A DNA stretch of 64,000 nt from Actinia tenebrosa (GCF_009602425.1 NW_022258126.1:83831-147830), one strand, 5' to 3'; positions 32,901-45,371 are shown, counted from the stretch's first letter. Numbers and translations: made by a program. The notes: generated by a model not told the origin, from the letters alone.

Positions 32901-35900
32901 CTCCGACACGGCATTCCAATGACTTACGTACAGACTGATCAGGGAGAGGTTAGCCGTCCCCTAGACCGTAGATGATTAACCCCTTACTATGGCCAGAAAA
33001 ACCCAATACGAGTTAGCATCCATGTATACACTTCTTTCCATTTGGAATGTGTTTTGAAAACAAATCGCATTGTACACTTACACGTAAACTTGGGGTACGA
33101 AGCAAAATCTTATTTTATTATCATTTACCAAATAGTTTTGGCTTCATATCAGAATACAGATACCTTTTTGTAAAATCAAAACCTTTTTTTTATTGTTAGT
33201 CTCCCTCAACGGGCTCTGGGTACGAGTATGTTTCCACAATTGACTGCTTCGGGCATGCGCAGAAAGAATTCCCACCCATTTGAAATTGATTACGCAGTCC
33301 ATAATGGTTACCTTCATCGTTACCATTGCCAAGAAACATGTCCATTTCCGTGCTTTCCTGGAAAGATTTCTCCGTGCTCTCTCGTGGACTCATGTCCGCC
33401 TGGTATCCTAAAACATCGGTCATTTCTGCAAAGATAATCAACATAGCCACTCAGTAATCAAGCGGAAAATTGCGCAGTGGGACGTATCTAAGCTTTGAAG
33501 AGGAGTTACTCTTTCTTCTATACCATGATAGAGGGTCACATGTAACCCAGGACCCCCTGGATATTAGACACTCCGTGGTTAAGGAAAGACTGGGTGGAGT
33601 ATTCTGGGCAGTCCAGAAAACAATCCCACAATGCACTACAATACCAACTCGCCCCAGTCTTTTCCTCAACCTTGGAATGGCTAATATACGACCCTGTCAC
33701 TATTAGATTTTGTTGATTTTCATATTCAGGCTTTGTCACGCTCCTATAGCAACCCAATTCACGACAGGTGTTATTGCTTAAGCGATCTCTGATAGACATT
33801 TCGTATAATATAGACCCCTTGCATGTGACCTCAAAGCAGCTTGATCTGGGGGACAAAACAAAAGAATTCCAATCTCCTGAGAATTGGAACCTATTGTTTG
33901 TCCTGTATTGTTTGAGCTGCATTCCAACCTGCTGCAAGGGGTCTATTGAACCACGTATTACGTCATATATTGAGGTTTAGATGAAAAGCTGATCCGATGA
34001 CTAATCGGTTACCTTTTGCTGATTCCGGTGAACCAATCATGGTAGTGTATGGGATATCGTTGATGAAAGTTCTTTTAGCTAATAATAAAGAAAAGAAGAT
34101 TATTTATCGTTGGTGAGGCCTGTGTTTTTCTACATCTGATAGAAGAATGGTAACGAGCTCATCCCAATTGGAATTGTGGGACGGGGAAAGTCTACGAATT
34201 CGAGTCGCAGAACGATTTCTAATTGCCTTCCTTTCAATTTGAAATAAGACCACTTAGGGCTAAGGAAATGGAAACGTTAATTGAAATTTTACAAGTTCAA
34301 CTAATAGAGTGTTATTTCCGGATATCTTATGGCCATGCGCATCACTGACTTCCGTTTGACTTACCGGAAGTAGAACCACCACAGTATTTCAGCCGACAGT
34401 GGGGTGGCTTCTGTAGTCTGTAGACGTAGTACCCTCCACAGTTCTTCACCAACACTTTTGAATCCCAATAACAACAGTCATTCCTCCAATTGAAACAAAC
34501 TTTGCGGTTTACAGTTCCCTCGGCCACGCTTGGCAGAGTACCAGTCATCCAACCAGGAGCATGAGTACCACAGTGCATTTTTTGTGGGCATTNAGTAGCC
34601 ATGTGGGTCCCTGCTTGTCCAGTGAATCTGTACCAGCCTTTAGAAAGGCTTTGATCACAAGTATAAACTCCTTTAGGACCGTAGTTTTCTGATCTTTGAG
34701 CGGAGTCTAGCTCTTTGTAGTTTGAGCACCCGTCTGTACGTATGAATCCAAAAAATTATCATTCTGTTGTTTTTTTTCTATTATTTTGATTCAGATTTTT
34801 CAAAAATGATTGGAATGCGTAACGCAGCGCTTTTGCGTGACAGACAACAACATTGCGGATTATATTATGCAAGGACAAAATAGTGTCCTGCAATGGATTT
34901 AACCTGATGACATCATTTCCTGTCTCATGCGGAATGCACATCAGATAAAACACAAGTTTTCAATTGTCCTATTTCACTATGACGTCACATCAAAATAATC
35001 TATTTTTTAAACGCAAAGGATTATATGGTCGTCGGAGGGGGTCAAATCAACTCGAATTCACCGGAAATTGTTCTAAAACCCGTATCAATCCACGAAGAGA
35101 AGTAGAATAGCCAGCAAACGCTCAGAATATTTTTTACATTAACACATATTATACCTGAAAACCAGGCCATTTAATATTAAACTGTTTCGTTCGGAGCAAA
35201 TTTTGTTGGATTTTTTATTGGATTTGGCGATTCTATCCCCCACATAAACAAGCAGTGACGTCATAGTGAAATAGGGCAATAAATCCGTCATCCTGGCTAA
35301 CAGCATGTGGTGGTCAATGTTTGCTACCATAATGAGATTCAAAGCTTTTTATCAGCTGATGGAAACCCAGCAATAACGACACGACGAGGACGAGAATGAA
35401 GGGGAAAAAACCTGGCCCAAGAATATATTTTGTATATTATCACCTTGTTTAAATCGGTAAACATAATTTGCCCAAGTTCTTCCAAGACCAGCAACACATC
35501 GATCTGAACGACCATCCTTGCTGTACGTTTGGTCAGCTGTTGGCCCACTCCAACATTCCCCATAGAACTGAATGCCAAAAACTCTGTAACCCCTGGCTTT
35601 GGCCAAGAGGGCGCAAGCACGAATGGTTTTGTTCAAGTTGTGCCAGTCGATTTGCGAGCGTAGGCTTGCTAGAAGGACTGGAAGAGGACGGTTGCTGCTT
35701 CCGTGGTCTTTGAAGCATCCAAGTGGCTCATACGATGCGTCGATAGCTGATTTAAAAATGAGAAATACTTATAATTGATACCACGCCATTGCATGCTAGA
35801 AAAACAAATAAGCTACATGTGAGTTGAGTTTGTTTGATGTATTGTTCTCCTCCTTGCCACGAGGGTTTTCTCCAGGTTCTCTGGTTTTCCTCCCTCCGTA

Positions 35901-38426
35901 AAAATCGACTTGTGAGTTGAGTACTGTCTGTTTTTGTAGGCTAAAGTATTTTAACATTTCAAGGTAGCGTAAAGCTCAACATCGTATCTTAGGAACGCGT
36001 AGGCAGAGAAGAGCTCCTATGGGGAAGCATAACAAACTGGTTAACTGATACTCACACATGCTGGCATCGTCTGTAGCAATCGTGTTTGGGAAATCTTCAA
36101 GACCTGAAACTATAGTACGTCCATGTAAGTTTGGTTAACAGAGGGGAATAATGAAAACCATTCGGCGATAAATTGAATTAGAAAACATGTTAGTAACCCT
36201 CCCATACCTAGAATGTTATATGCTTCTAGTCAAACAGGTTCATGGAGTGGCAGTAAATTTATCATGACCCGTCTGTAATGGGCTGTCAATTTTCTACGAC
36301 CGACCCCCCACCCCACCCCTCACCCCTCCTCGTGCACCCCTACCCCTCCTCCCAACTTGAATGGGCCTTTAAAAGTCTTTGCAGGCTGAGTTCTTACGTT
36401 TCTTTTCTTCCTTCATGTGGTCGACGTTATCTATGAGGTTTTCAGGAAATTCAACGTTTTCGGGAATTTCAACGTTGGTCTCTGGAACAAAAAGAAGAAC
36501 ATATGACAACTTGATTCATGGCTGTCGATAAAAAAGGGTGTATGTTTGGTACTAAATTAGACCAATATTAAAAGAACAGGAATATCATCATCATCACCAT
36601 CATTATTATCATCATTATCATGATGATTATTATCACCATCACTTTCATCATCGCCATCATCATCATCATCACCATCATCTTCATCACTACCATCATCATC
36701 ATCATGCACTAACTCGTCTAACCCTTAACAAGTCGTCTAACCCGTAGTAAGTCCACTAATGATGCAGCAACTCGTTTAACTGCATGTTTGGCTGCATTCC
36801 TCTTACGACTCATCATGATTATCATCATTATATCATCACTTTGTCATCATCAATCAGCATGGATTACGCTTAGAGCATCGACGTCAACTAGCGTCAGCAT
36901 GTATTCCTGTTCTATACAACTACCGTATTTTACATCTACCTTCGCGTTTAGTGTTGCTGTCCGCCTCCAACGATGCTAACAGATTCTCAAGCTCACTGTC
37001 CTCGGCTAGAAACACTGAATAAAACAAATCAAAAATTGAAAATTTTCAATGTCGCACAATCCATTAGTCACGCCCAGCAAAGGAACTTTGCACGAGAAAA
37101 CGAAACAGGAATTCCTAAGCCTGTCAAAATGTCACCAACCGTCTTTGTTCTAAGATTCTAAGATTACAGGCATAATCCTTACTAAGGGTTGAATAGAATA
37201 TTTTCATAGTTAGTCACTAACGAATAAAACCTAGAATTACAGTACTGTCTAAAAATTGAAAGACGTTTTGCACACCAGGCAATTTGGTTGACTCTTTACT
37301 ATCTATTTGCTATAGATTTGCGACAAGATTTCAAAACAAAACTTTCAGTCTTAGGAATAAGAATTTCACGCATTTCTGGGCAAACAAAGACTAAAGAAAC
37401 TCCAGAGTTAAGAATTAAAAAATTCGCAACAGAAATCAGGATAAAGAGTCCCGTGTGGTCGAGAGAAAAAACTCTTCGTATGCTCCATCAACAGAATGAA
37501 ATTTTCACTTATATTTTTTCGAGGTACAAATTGAATTTCCGTTGTAAATTGATATAAAGAATTATTTTCCTTTTATTGTACTTGACTTTAGATGAGTAAG
37601 ATAGCCGGAAAAGAATGCAGTATAGAATTACATGAATAATGGCGCTAAAACCAAAAAGAGTTTGTTATCAGGTTTCGAGTTTCTATCCTTCCCGCCCCCG
37701 ATAATTTAATTTTTTGGCGGCAATAATGTGAGAAACGTAAATTTACTTAAGAAATCAACTTTAAATATTTTTACATCGATAAATGCATCATAATATCCCA
37801 AACACAAAACTTAAACAAAAACTTAATTTTTTAATACCGTTTCACGATTTTTATTTTTATTAAGTCTTAATGTAACTTAAATTCTAGTATAATTAGTTTG
37901 AGTTAGTTTTTAAATTATTTCTTAATTGGTTTTTCTAGCTTGAAGATCATTTATTCCCTTTGGGTTTTCGCGAAAATTAGTTTAACCTAGAGAAATTGAT
38001 ACATCTATTTTGTTTGCAAAGTTCACACAGGAAAATATTCCTTTAAGACGACTCTGTACGGGCAAAACTCAAAGAGGAAAAAGTCATATTACAGCTCTAG
38101 GTCATAACGGCTTCGTTAAAATAATCAAGATATGTGGCGTGGCCTTAGAGATTTTAGGTCGAAAAATTAGTCGATTGAGCAACTTGATTTTGGTATTAGT
38201 AAATTGTAGTTTAAAAAATTAAAGATATCTTTCGTATGTATTTCAGCGAATTTGTTAGTGGCGCCCTTAGGTCACCCATGCCACATGTAGAGAATGTCCA
38301 ACATAAATTGAAAATATGATAAGGTTTAAGCTCTTTAATTAAATTCTTACCCTTCTCTGCAAACCCCTTGGACAAGAACAGCAGAAGTAAACTCAGTAGA
38401 GTAGCATGCTCTAGTAAGGAAGCCAT
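28861..38426 (-). CDS. Secreted modular protein: two GECWSG modules, three D8C (uromodulin-like) modules, C-terminal SUEL lectin
   Basis: Exons on the minus strand: 38426-38351 (signal peptide MASLLEHATLLSLLLLFLSK), 37014-36940, 36481-36398 and 36103-36056 (acidic linkers), 35746-35444 (module A1), 34733-34365 (D8C-1), 34078-34013 and 33425-33312 (linkers), 32723-32421 (module A2), an exon ending at 31068 that begins inside the gap (D8C-2), 30787-30611 (Thr/Pro repeats such as TTMEP), 30370-30005 (D8C-3), 29833-29744 (Thr/Pro), 29159-28861 (SUEL lectin and stop). D8C is supported by CGTHAPGWM, KVCFNW, DCC and NCGGYYVYRL. Module A has GIQFYGECWSG and eight or so conserved residues, with no family name I can give; it resembles WSC-like domains. 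The lectin has CPPGQKIKIRYANYGR and GDPCVGTFKYIEVKYQC, hallmarks of rhamnose/galactose-binding lectins. Every intron is phase 1. Probably an extracellular or cell-surface glycan-binding protein, perhaps of mucus, innate immunity or matrix; that role is inferred. At least one exon is partly missing. Confidence 0.85.
29608..29720. repeat. Hairpin in the last intron of the lectin gene
   Basis: GTCCGGATAGGGAAAAACTG is mirrored exactly by CAGTTTTTCCCTATCCGGAC, and the pairing extends outward to GTTATTTAC and GTAAATAAC. Upstream, 29390-29540, GTCCGGTATCCT and the CGGGCGGTATTTTG part look like a further piece of the same family. Confidence 0.6.
31241..32017. other. Assembly gap (777 Ns) inside the lectin gene
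   Basis: The gap removes the upstream part of the D8C-2 exon. Its left edge is in coding sequence and its right edge starts in the middle of a minisatellite unit (GACTTAGATCAGCCCAGAGG) of the 64-bp family, so the gap probably spans an intronic SINE/minisatellite. Any open frame across it is an artefact. Confidence 0.95.
32838..32987 (+). repeat. Diverged partial copy of the 5S-associated repeat
   Basis: GCTTCGTATGGA, ATCAGGGAGAGGTTAGCCGT, CCCTAGACC and TTAACCCCTTA line up in order with parts of copy A (15268-15420). The 5S-like part is absent. Confidence 0.5.
33808..33953. mobile_element. MITE with ATAGACCCCTTGCA ends
   Basis: ATAGACCCCTTGCA at the left and TGCAAGGGGTCTAT at the right are perfect 14-bp inverted repeats around 145 bp, with inner pairing of CAAAGCAGCTTGA/GAGCTGCATT type. 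It lies in an intron of the lectin gene. Confidence 0.65.
35838..35935 (+). mobile_element. SINE 3' part
   Basis: GAGGGTTTTCTCCAGGTTCT followed by CTGGTTTTCCTCCCTCCG and AAAATCGACTTG is the tail type of a widespread marine-invertebrate SINE class. It is in an intron of the lectin gene. Confidence 0.5.
36578..36710. repeat. CAT/ATC trinucleotide array in a lectin-gene intron
   Basis: CATCATCATCACCATCATC runs, with a small TCATCATTATCATGATGAT palindrome. Confidence 0.85.
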
Positions 38427-39430
38427 ATTTTTGGAGATGCGGATCGAGCTCCTGTGCCGGCCGATAGCAGAAGGCTAATGATTCATACTAGTCCCTGCTG
38501 CGATCTTTCAAGTCACTGTAACCCGGAATATATGTCACTAACTCTTGAAATATGTCAAGACCAGTTTGACGTAGAACAGATCTAGATAGTGAAAGGTCCG
38601 CGACATAATTAGATCATAGACAAAAAAATTCATTGAAATTGTTGCATTCTTTTTTCGTTTTCCGTTGTTTTCAAAGGTAATAATGAGTAAATTAGAATTC
38701 TGCAAAGAGGAAATGTTATTTGTTGGTTTTTGCTGTCATTGTATTTTCATAGATGATCCCCACATGTCATGCACGGGGATCCCAATCCTGGAGTTACACA
38801 ACCGACTCATCCGGATAGGACAAGCTGACTGATTTTGATAGATGAACAAAACCTGCAGATACAAAGCTGAGCTAAAGCGGAAATTCTAGTTTCCAAACTG
38901 CATTTCACTGCATGTCTTCAAAGACAATGCATCAAGAGAAAATGAATTTTTTGACTGCTCGATTTTGTCCCACAGTATTCGATACTTTTCTATTCGATTT
39001 TGACCCGCAGTATTCGGCATTCTTTTGCAAAGGCGTTGTTGCAAGGCGGCAACATTTGCGCTGGTGAATTATTAGCAGAATTTTCTAGTTTCTTGGCTCC
39101 TCTTCTCTCCTTTCTTCTCCTTTTCACCTTCCTTTCCTTTCCTTTCCTTCCTTTTTTTCTTTTCCTTCCTTTCTCTTCTCTAAGAAACTGAAAACAAATG
39201 AAGAAAGAAAACGAAAACGAATTAATACCCAGTCGGGTAGCTAACTTCATACCACAGGTATCCCACCATACCTTAATAGACACGTGACCTATAGCTCATC
39301 GTGCAAGGGATACTGGGAAGCGGAAGGAGCAACCCTTCAGCTCGACAGAAACTTTTCAGTTTTGGTCCAAAAATCTCATCAAAAATCGCTATTTGCTACC
39401 CTCGTACTTATCAAAAAGCCCTAAAAAAGC
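38427..39430. other. Divergent intergenic region between the lectin gene and ARPC5
   Basis: About 1 kb that must hold both promoters. A pyrimidine-rich stretch of TTCCTTTCCTTTCC type lies at 39085-39180. No open frame of note and no clear TATA box at either start. Confidence 0.5.
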
Positions 39431-41085
39431 ATGTCTAAGGCTAAAGAATCAACTAAATTCCGTAAAGTCGACGTTGACGCTCTTGAAAACCAGTTTGACG
39501 ATGAACAAGGCGAAGATGTTTCTTCTGGTGGACCAGACGAAGGGGAGGTGAACTCTCTTCTTGCTTCGTATCCTTACCACTTTTAAACTACTTAAATACC
39601 CTGTTATTGCTATCAGATAGCTAGGATTACTTATCATTCGAGTAAACTTAAGCCTTGAGGGTTTTACTGCTAAGTATAAAAGGGTTTTGTTGAATTTGTT
39701 GTTCTTTATTCGGTGTTCATTCCTAAGGAAGTAAGCTTATTTTTACGTAAAACCTTGTTTTTACAGCCTTTGTAAGACTGATCTCTAGATAACTTCTACT
39801 CTTTAATTCTATCCTTGATTTTGAAAAATCATATTCAGTGATGCCAAGAGCTTCTGTCGACATGGTTGATAATTTATTATTCAAAAAGTTTGTTAGAATT
39901 CCTTTACATAGTTTTAGTAAGAAAAATTGTGATGCTTTAAAACTTGTATTAGCAAATCCTCCTCTACAGACCAAGAATCAAGCTGCCAAGGTAAAAATTC
40001 TGTTGTACTGGCTGTTTTAACAAATTACTTACTTGGCTTGTTTCTCTGTTGTTTGCTAAATAGCAGTAAGAAAAGCTTACACATTAGAAAAATTGTATTT
40101 TTCTTGTATTTAGGGAGCTAACTAAATAAATCAAGTAAATAATTTTTTTAAAAGCCAGTACATTCATACCAAAATCTGAGATCAATGTATGAACTTTGTG
40201 ATGACTGTAACGCAATCCAATACTTTTTGTACCACATGATGAGTAGTGCCTAAATGGTGAATCATAGTAGTGCACTTACATCTGGGGTCTCTGGACTCTG
40301 CATCACATGGGAGGGGGATGTTGTGTGTTTCCTGCTTCCCTCAGGAATTGACCAGAAATGAGGCTCTAGATACCACACCTTTGCAGTCACTGTTTTTTTG
40401 TGCGCCATTTTTCCGATGATGAATGCAGAGAAATTTTAAACAGCCACTTTTGTATTTATTTTTCTTTATCAGGACAAAGCCTTCCAGTTAGTTATGAGAG
40501 TTCTTTCGGCAACAAAAGCCAACGAGATAGATCAAGCAATCAAGGGTTTGGATACCAAAGGCATCGACATCCTCATGAAATATCTTTATCGGGGATTTTC
40601 AGAGCCAAGTGACAACAACTGCGGTATCCTTCTAACTTGGCATGAAAAGGTTAGTATGATGTGTAGTATGACGTGTAGTATGACGTGTAGTATGACATGT
40701 AGTATGACGTGTAGTATGACGTGTAGTATGACGTGTAGTATGACGTGTAGTATGACGTGTAGTATGGCATGCAGTAATGGTGTGTAGTATGACGTGTAGT
40801 ATGAATTGTACTATGTTGTATAGTATGGTATCTAGTATGTATAGTATGGCCTGTAGTATAACGTAGTATAATCTCAATATAGTATATTATTTTGTAGCCA
40901 TTATTTTGTATACAAATGACAAAATAGAACATTTACACATGTGCCGAGTACTCTCATAAAGCACATGCCCCAACCAATCAGAACATGAGGTTTATAACAA
41001 TTATTTTTAAATTTATTTTCAGGCTCTCGCAGCTGGGGGACTAGGAAGTATCGTAAGAGTTCTTGCTGATAGAAAAACAGTGTAA
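39431..41085 (+). CDS. ARPC5: ARPC5, Arp2/3 complex subunit 5 (p16-Arc)
   Basis: ARPC5 is the smallest subunit of the Arp2/3 complex and helps tether the Arp2 side of the actin branch nucleator. Four exons read through: 39431-39567, 39918-39990, 40473-40649, 41023-41085, giving 149 aa (human ARPC5 151). The start MSKAKESTKFRKVDVDALE parallels human SSARFRKVDVDEYDE. Later blocks are GPDEGEVNSLLA, LANPPLQTKNQAAK, IDILMKYLYRGF, EPSDNNCGILLTWHEKALAA and GGLGSIVRVLADRKTV; the human C-terminus is GGVGSIVRVLTARKTV. The start is the first ATG before this conserved block. The gene lies divergent from the D8C/lectin gene, about 1 kb apart. Intron 3 holds a 12-bp minisatellite. ARPC5 and ARPC5L cannot be separated here; a single ancestral gene is expected outside vertebrates. 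Confidence 0.95.
40085..40255. repeat. Diverged copy of the repeat at 27735-27910
   Basis: TCAAGTAAATAATT, GCCAGTACATT, TGACTGTAACGCAATCCAAT and TACCACATGATG appear in the same order and spacing as in the 27.7-kb copy. It lies in ARPC5 intron 2. Confidence 0.55.
40652..40790. repeat. 12-bp minisatellite in ARPC5 intron 3
   Basis: About eleven tandem copies of GTAGTATGACGT with one or two changes. It begins 3 bases after the donor of exon 3 and decays into looser GTAGTATG sequence up to about 40870. Confidence 0.9.
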
Positions 41086-41175
41086 ATAACCCACTTAAGA
41101 AATTATCCTAAAACTTGTAAAATCCCAAAGCAATTTTGATACATGCCTCTCAGAATATAGAATATATTTCTTAAA

Positions 41176-41181
41176 AATAAA
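41176..41181 (+). terminator. Candidate ARPC5 polyadenylation signal
   Basis: AATAAA occurs about 90 bases after the ARPC5 stop codon, a normal distance. No transcript evidence is available. Confidence 0.4.
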
Positions 41182-43177
41182 TCGCTAATTTTAGATATGA
41201 TTTGACCATAATTATCAAGTTTAAATTTCCAAAGCTGTAATGCATTGAATGGTCCCTGTTGAAAGTTGCTTCTAAAGAGTGAAAGCCGAATTTTGTCGAG
41301 AAATTTTCATATTTTGGTGAAAAAGTGTGATGTGGTATGCATTGGTCATGTTATTACTACCAGTACCTCGAGCATTAATTGGATGTTGTGAAGTCATCTT
41401 AATGTCTTGCTGTAATTTTAGAAACCTCTTGTGAAATCTGCATTAACTTGACACACTAAAAGCACTTGTTCAACATCCATCCTTTCAACAGGACCCTTAT
41501 TTTTTAGAAATGGTTCTAAAAACCTTTCCTAAACTCACCCGAATACTAATGGATGTTTTACGTGCAAATGAGCTTGAGAGTAAAATGATATGCTAATGAG
41601 ACATACTTGTGTATGGACATGAAGCGTATCTTTACTGCGACAAAGGACTAGCGTCCAAAACCTCAGTATTTTCATCTTTTCACGGTGTATAATTTACCTT
41701 TTTATCATTACTGTTTCATTAGAAACACCAATGCAGCTCACACTAGTTTTTAGCTAGTTATCTCTTCTTATGCTTCAGGATGCTTTTGTGAATAAGTTAA
41801 ATAAAGGGAAAACTACATTTACACAGGCAAAATTATTACATTAACTCAAATAACGAAAAACTTTACAAAAACATTCAGTGGGAACATTAATTCTTCATTT
41901 CCATTTTACAGTCCCTTTGGCCATTGATGTTAGTCAGTAAATTGTTGACATGTTTGAGTGTATCCATGTCGCTTTGCTGCAGATTTCTTTATGCACTTCG
42001 TGAGCTATTTCTCTGTATCTTTTACTTTTTGCTTCTCAGTTTCGCCTCTATAAACTGTCTTTTAACTTGGATTTTAACTTGTAAATTAAATATATTAACC
42101 GTTGCATGTATCCAAGAGTACATCTTATTAGCATGCTGGTTTACTTTCAAGCTAGACTCTCTCAAAGTCGGTTTTCTTTTTCTTTCAGAATCTTTTGTGG
42201 CAAGCCTACTTTCAAGCTCATTTACGTGAAACACGTTAGTTTTGTGAGATCATTCTGACTAGTGGTTTCGAGTCGAGGATAGCTTAAGCAAAACAAAGTA
42301 AATATGTCAATTCATCTGGTCACTAATTCAACTTGAAAGCATTGTTTATGGCCTTTGAATCAAGTTTGCGAAAAGAAAGGATTTCACACACCTATATCTC
42401 CCCCCATAGTCAATAGTTATACCTACTACACTCATTCAGTGGTTAGAATACTATCCTTATTCTAAAGCAACAAAACTTTGTTTTGTATATCATTATCAAT
42501 CAAGTTTATTTTATGGCATATTCTTATATAATTCCTTTTCTTGAGCAATCAATTGTTTCTTTATTTTCAATCAATATTTTGTAAATAAAAACCAAATATT
42601 TCTTGGTTTTAACATTAGTTATGTTTCATATTTTCTTCAACTTAATATTTGAGACAACACCTAAGCAAAATCTATAAATAATTTATAAAAATAAGTAATT
42701 TGTTTCTTAGTCTGGTGTTACTGCTCACTGAATTGTAACGGCCAAAGAAAGGCTCAATGCAATTCTAATTGAAGTCATTTTGATTCATGAGTTTTTAATT
42801 AAAAAATAGTAGGTCGTGCCAAATAGAATAGCATGCATGGTTAAGCAAAGAAGTTCAAAAGTGCTTCAAATTGGAATCGTTTAATTATTCAGAGAAGCAA
42901 ACTTCAAAGCTAACACATTTGAATATTATCAAAATTGATGTAATATGATAATTTGATAACAATCTTTTCCTCTCTCAAAATCTTACTAGCAGAAATTTTT
43001 GAGAAAGTAGAGATCTTTCCTCCTATTTTCCCGAGTCTTCAATATTCTGCCCCACCCCCCCACAACATTGTCTTCTTTCGAAGCTCAAAAATTTCTTACA
43101 TGACGTCATGATTCTGTCTGATTCACATAGAAAAGAAAATTAAGCAATGACAGCGTTTGTTCTATTGACAATATCAA
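41182..43177. other. Intergenic region after ARPC5
   Basis: AT-rich; no gene, RNA or clear element recognised. Confidence 0.5.
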
Positions 43178-43427
43178 TAGAGTGCATTCAGTCAAACTGT
43201 TGAAATATAGTAAATGCGCGCCAAAAAACGGTCATGCTAACTAATCCGGGGGTTCGTTTTACCAGAGAATGAGTGAATAGACATTCATTTGTATCATCGT
43301 TTCTCCCCCTGATCTCAGTAGCTGTTTACTCGTAGTTTCAAATTTATGTGAGGTCAGCTAAAATAGTAACTTACTTATCTAATTTAGGCGACGTCAACTA
43401 TTCAACAGTTTGACTGAATGCACTCTA
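43178..43427. mobile_element. 250-bp MITE with 26-27-bp perfect inverted ends
   Basis: TAGAGTGCATTCAGTCAAAC with CTGTTGAA is exactly mirrored by TTCAACAG with TTTGACTGAATGCACTCTA. The interior holds no coding sequence. Confidence 0.75.
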
Positions 43428-44645
43428 CTTGTAATCATACGCTTTGATAAGTTCTTTAGAACGCAATGTTTTTGACATTTAACGTACTAGTCTAGACAAA
43501 ATCTACCTCAAAACCTACCAAAATTGTTGCTTTTCATAACGATTTTTGAGTTTGATGCTCATGGAAACCTGTGATTGGCGCTAAAATAATTATAATTTTC
43601 CAATTAAGTGTTTATCGGAGCAGATCGCGTCTTTCTGTAAGCAGGCGTGAAGCTTGCAATAGCTCATGCGTTAAGGCGCGCTAAAATAATCAAGTATACT
43701 TAATCCTCGCCCCTGGGTTGAAACCATTCACGGAAGCTACATCGATACGAGAGCAGCTCGACACGAAAAGTAATTCTTCCTAAAACGGCGATAAAGTACA
43801 AGAAATCTTTCAACAGTTTTGGTAAGTAAAGGCAACTTAGTTATTTCTTTTTAAATAAATTTTTGACATGATAATATTTCAATATTACCAGTAGAATGTA
43901 ATTACCGCCAATTATCAGTTAGTGCATTGAAAACAGTTTTCTGTCTTAGATATTTCCAGCTACAAGAGCTATAAGACTTTGTAAAATTTTCCTCAAAAAA
44001 TAAAAAAATACTCTAAAATTTTTCCGGGATACTTGCTTTAAGGTCGTTATTGAAGTCCTGAAGTGCTGCAATTTTTGTTTTCAAAATAATTCATTCTAAT
44101 TACTAGTAATTCGTAAACGGGGTGCTAGCTTTGAATCAATCAGCTATCTCAGCTATCCTTTCAGTGTGGCCGCCGCCTGCTTGGTATAAGATCTGTTTCT
44201 GTGAATAAATTGCACAGAAATTGCATAAAAATCAGTAATTCGCTTAAAGAGAATTGAATGACAAGAGCACTTGACTTTGGGTCTCGACACAACCGTTCGG
44301 GAAAACTTCCCGCTCGAAATATTTTGTTCCTGCTTCAGCCAAGTGCATGCCTTTTCACTTTGAGATCAAATAGATAACAGGGTGATAGATTAATAACCTT
44401 CGATCGATATTTTGGCGCAATTTTAGTATCTATTTAATAACATTACCATATTTAACCATATACTAAGTCATGTTTGGTGAACACAGTGAGAAGGCCATTT
44501 TAGTCACAAGACTGACTGAGAAATGACAACAACTTATTTTTCTGAGCGACAGTAGTGCATCCCACTTTATTCCACGAGGCGCACTTTTAGATATTTAGAA
44601 TAATTATTAATGTAAATGATTATTACCTTTGATAATTACGTATCA
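43428..44645. other. Intergenic region, possible 5' UTR exon of the precursor gene
   Basis: No open frame. A donor-like GGTAAGTAAA at 43821-43830 follows a transcribed-looking stretch and could pair with the acceptor TTGCAG at 45341-45346, making an untranslated first exon for the gene at 45372. This is speculative. Confidence 0.3.
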
Positions 44646-44649
44646 GACT

Positions 44650-44897
44650 TAGGGCTGGTTCAAACTTTAACATAAACATAAGCATAAACAATAGGCCTGA
44701 GAAACACTGAAGCGGGATTGCACAAAGCATAACACGTGGCATAAGCATTAGCATAAGGAATGGAAACCTTTCCCTTTATGCTTATGCTTGTGAAATCCTA
44801 AGTGTGAACCGGGCGTACATAAGCATAAAGAATTACAATAGTACTATATTTCTTATACTTATGTTTATGTTTGTGTTGAAGTGTGAACCATCCCCAA
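44650..44897. mobile_element. MITE with GGCTGGTTCAAACTT ends and CATAAGCATAA units
   Basis: Left end GGGCTGGTTCAAACTTTAAC and right end AAGTGTGAACCATCCCC are imperfect inverted repeats. Both arms carry ACATAAGCATAA-like units. The GGTTCACACTT end is shared by many animal MITEs. Confidence 0.65.
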
Positions 44898-45371
44898 ACA
44901 TTGCTAACTGAACTAACATGAAGGAGTTATGGCAATTTTTATCCGTGCGCACTGTCGTATACTCCTACGCAGCCGCTATTAGTGTCGTCACGCAACGCTC
45001 AGTGTTTCGACAATATATTTGAGATCGTAGTTAATTTGGAGTGTTTCACACAGCTTTCTTCACTAGACTGTAACTTCAATTTTATAAGGCATGCTTATAT
45101 TAGCATGGCGACGCGCACTCCGACACATTCCGTTTGATTTTCAAGTAGCTTGTGAGCATAACGCGCTAGATAAATATTGACGGACGCCTATAACGGTTAT
45201 CAAAGTATCTTGGAGTTTCAAGCAAACGTATGTTATTGTCACGCCATTTCTCAAGTTCTCATTTCCTCAATAATAAACTTTTAGAAATTAATCAAAATAA
45301 TTATGTAATAATTGTAAGTTAGTTACGAACGAATTATATATTGCAGGTGTTTTACGTTCCAGGCCAGAAGC

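Noticed and set aside
41924-42229. Plus-strand frame of 101 aa with hydrophobic stretches
   Set aside because: AT-rich sequence, no splice context, no similarity recognised; the hydrophobic look comes from base composition.
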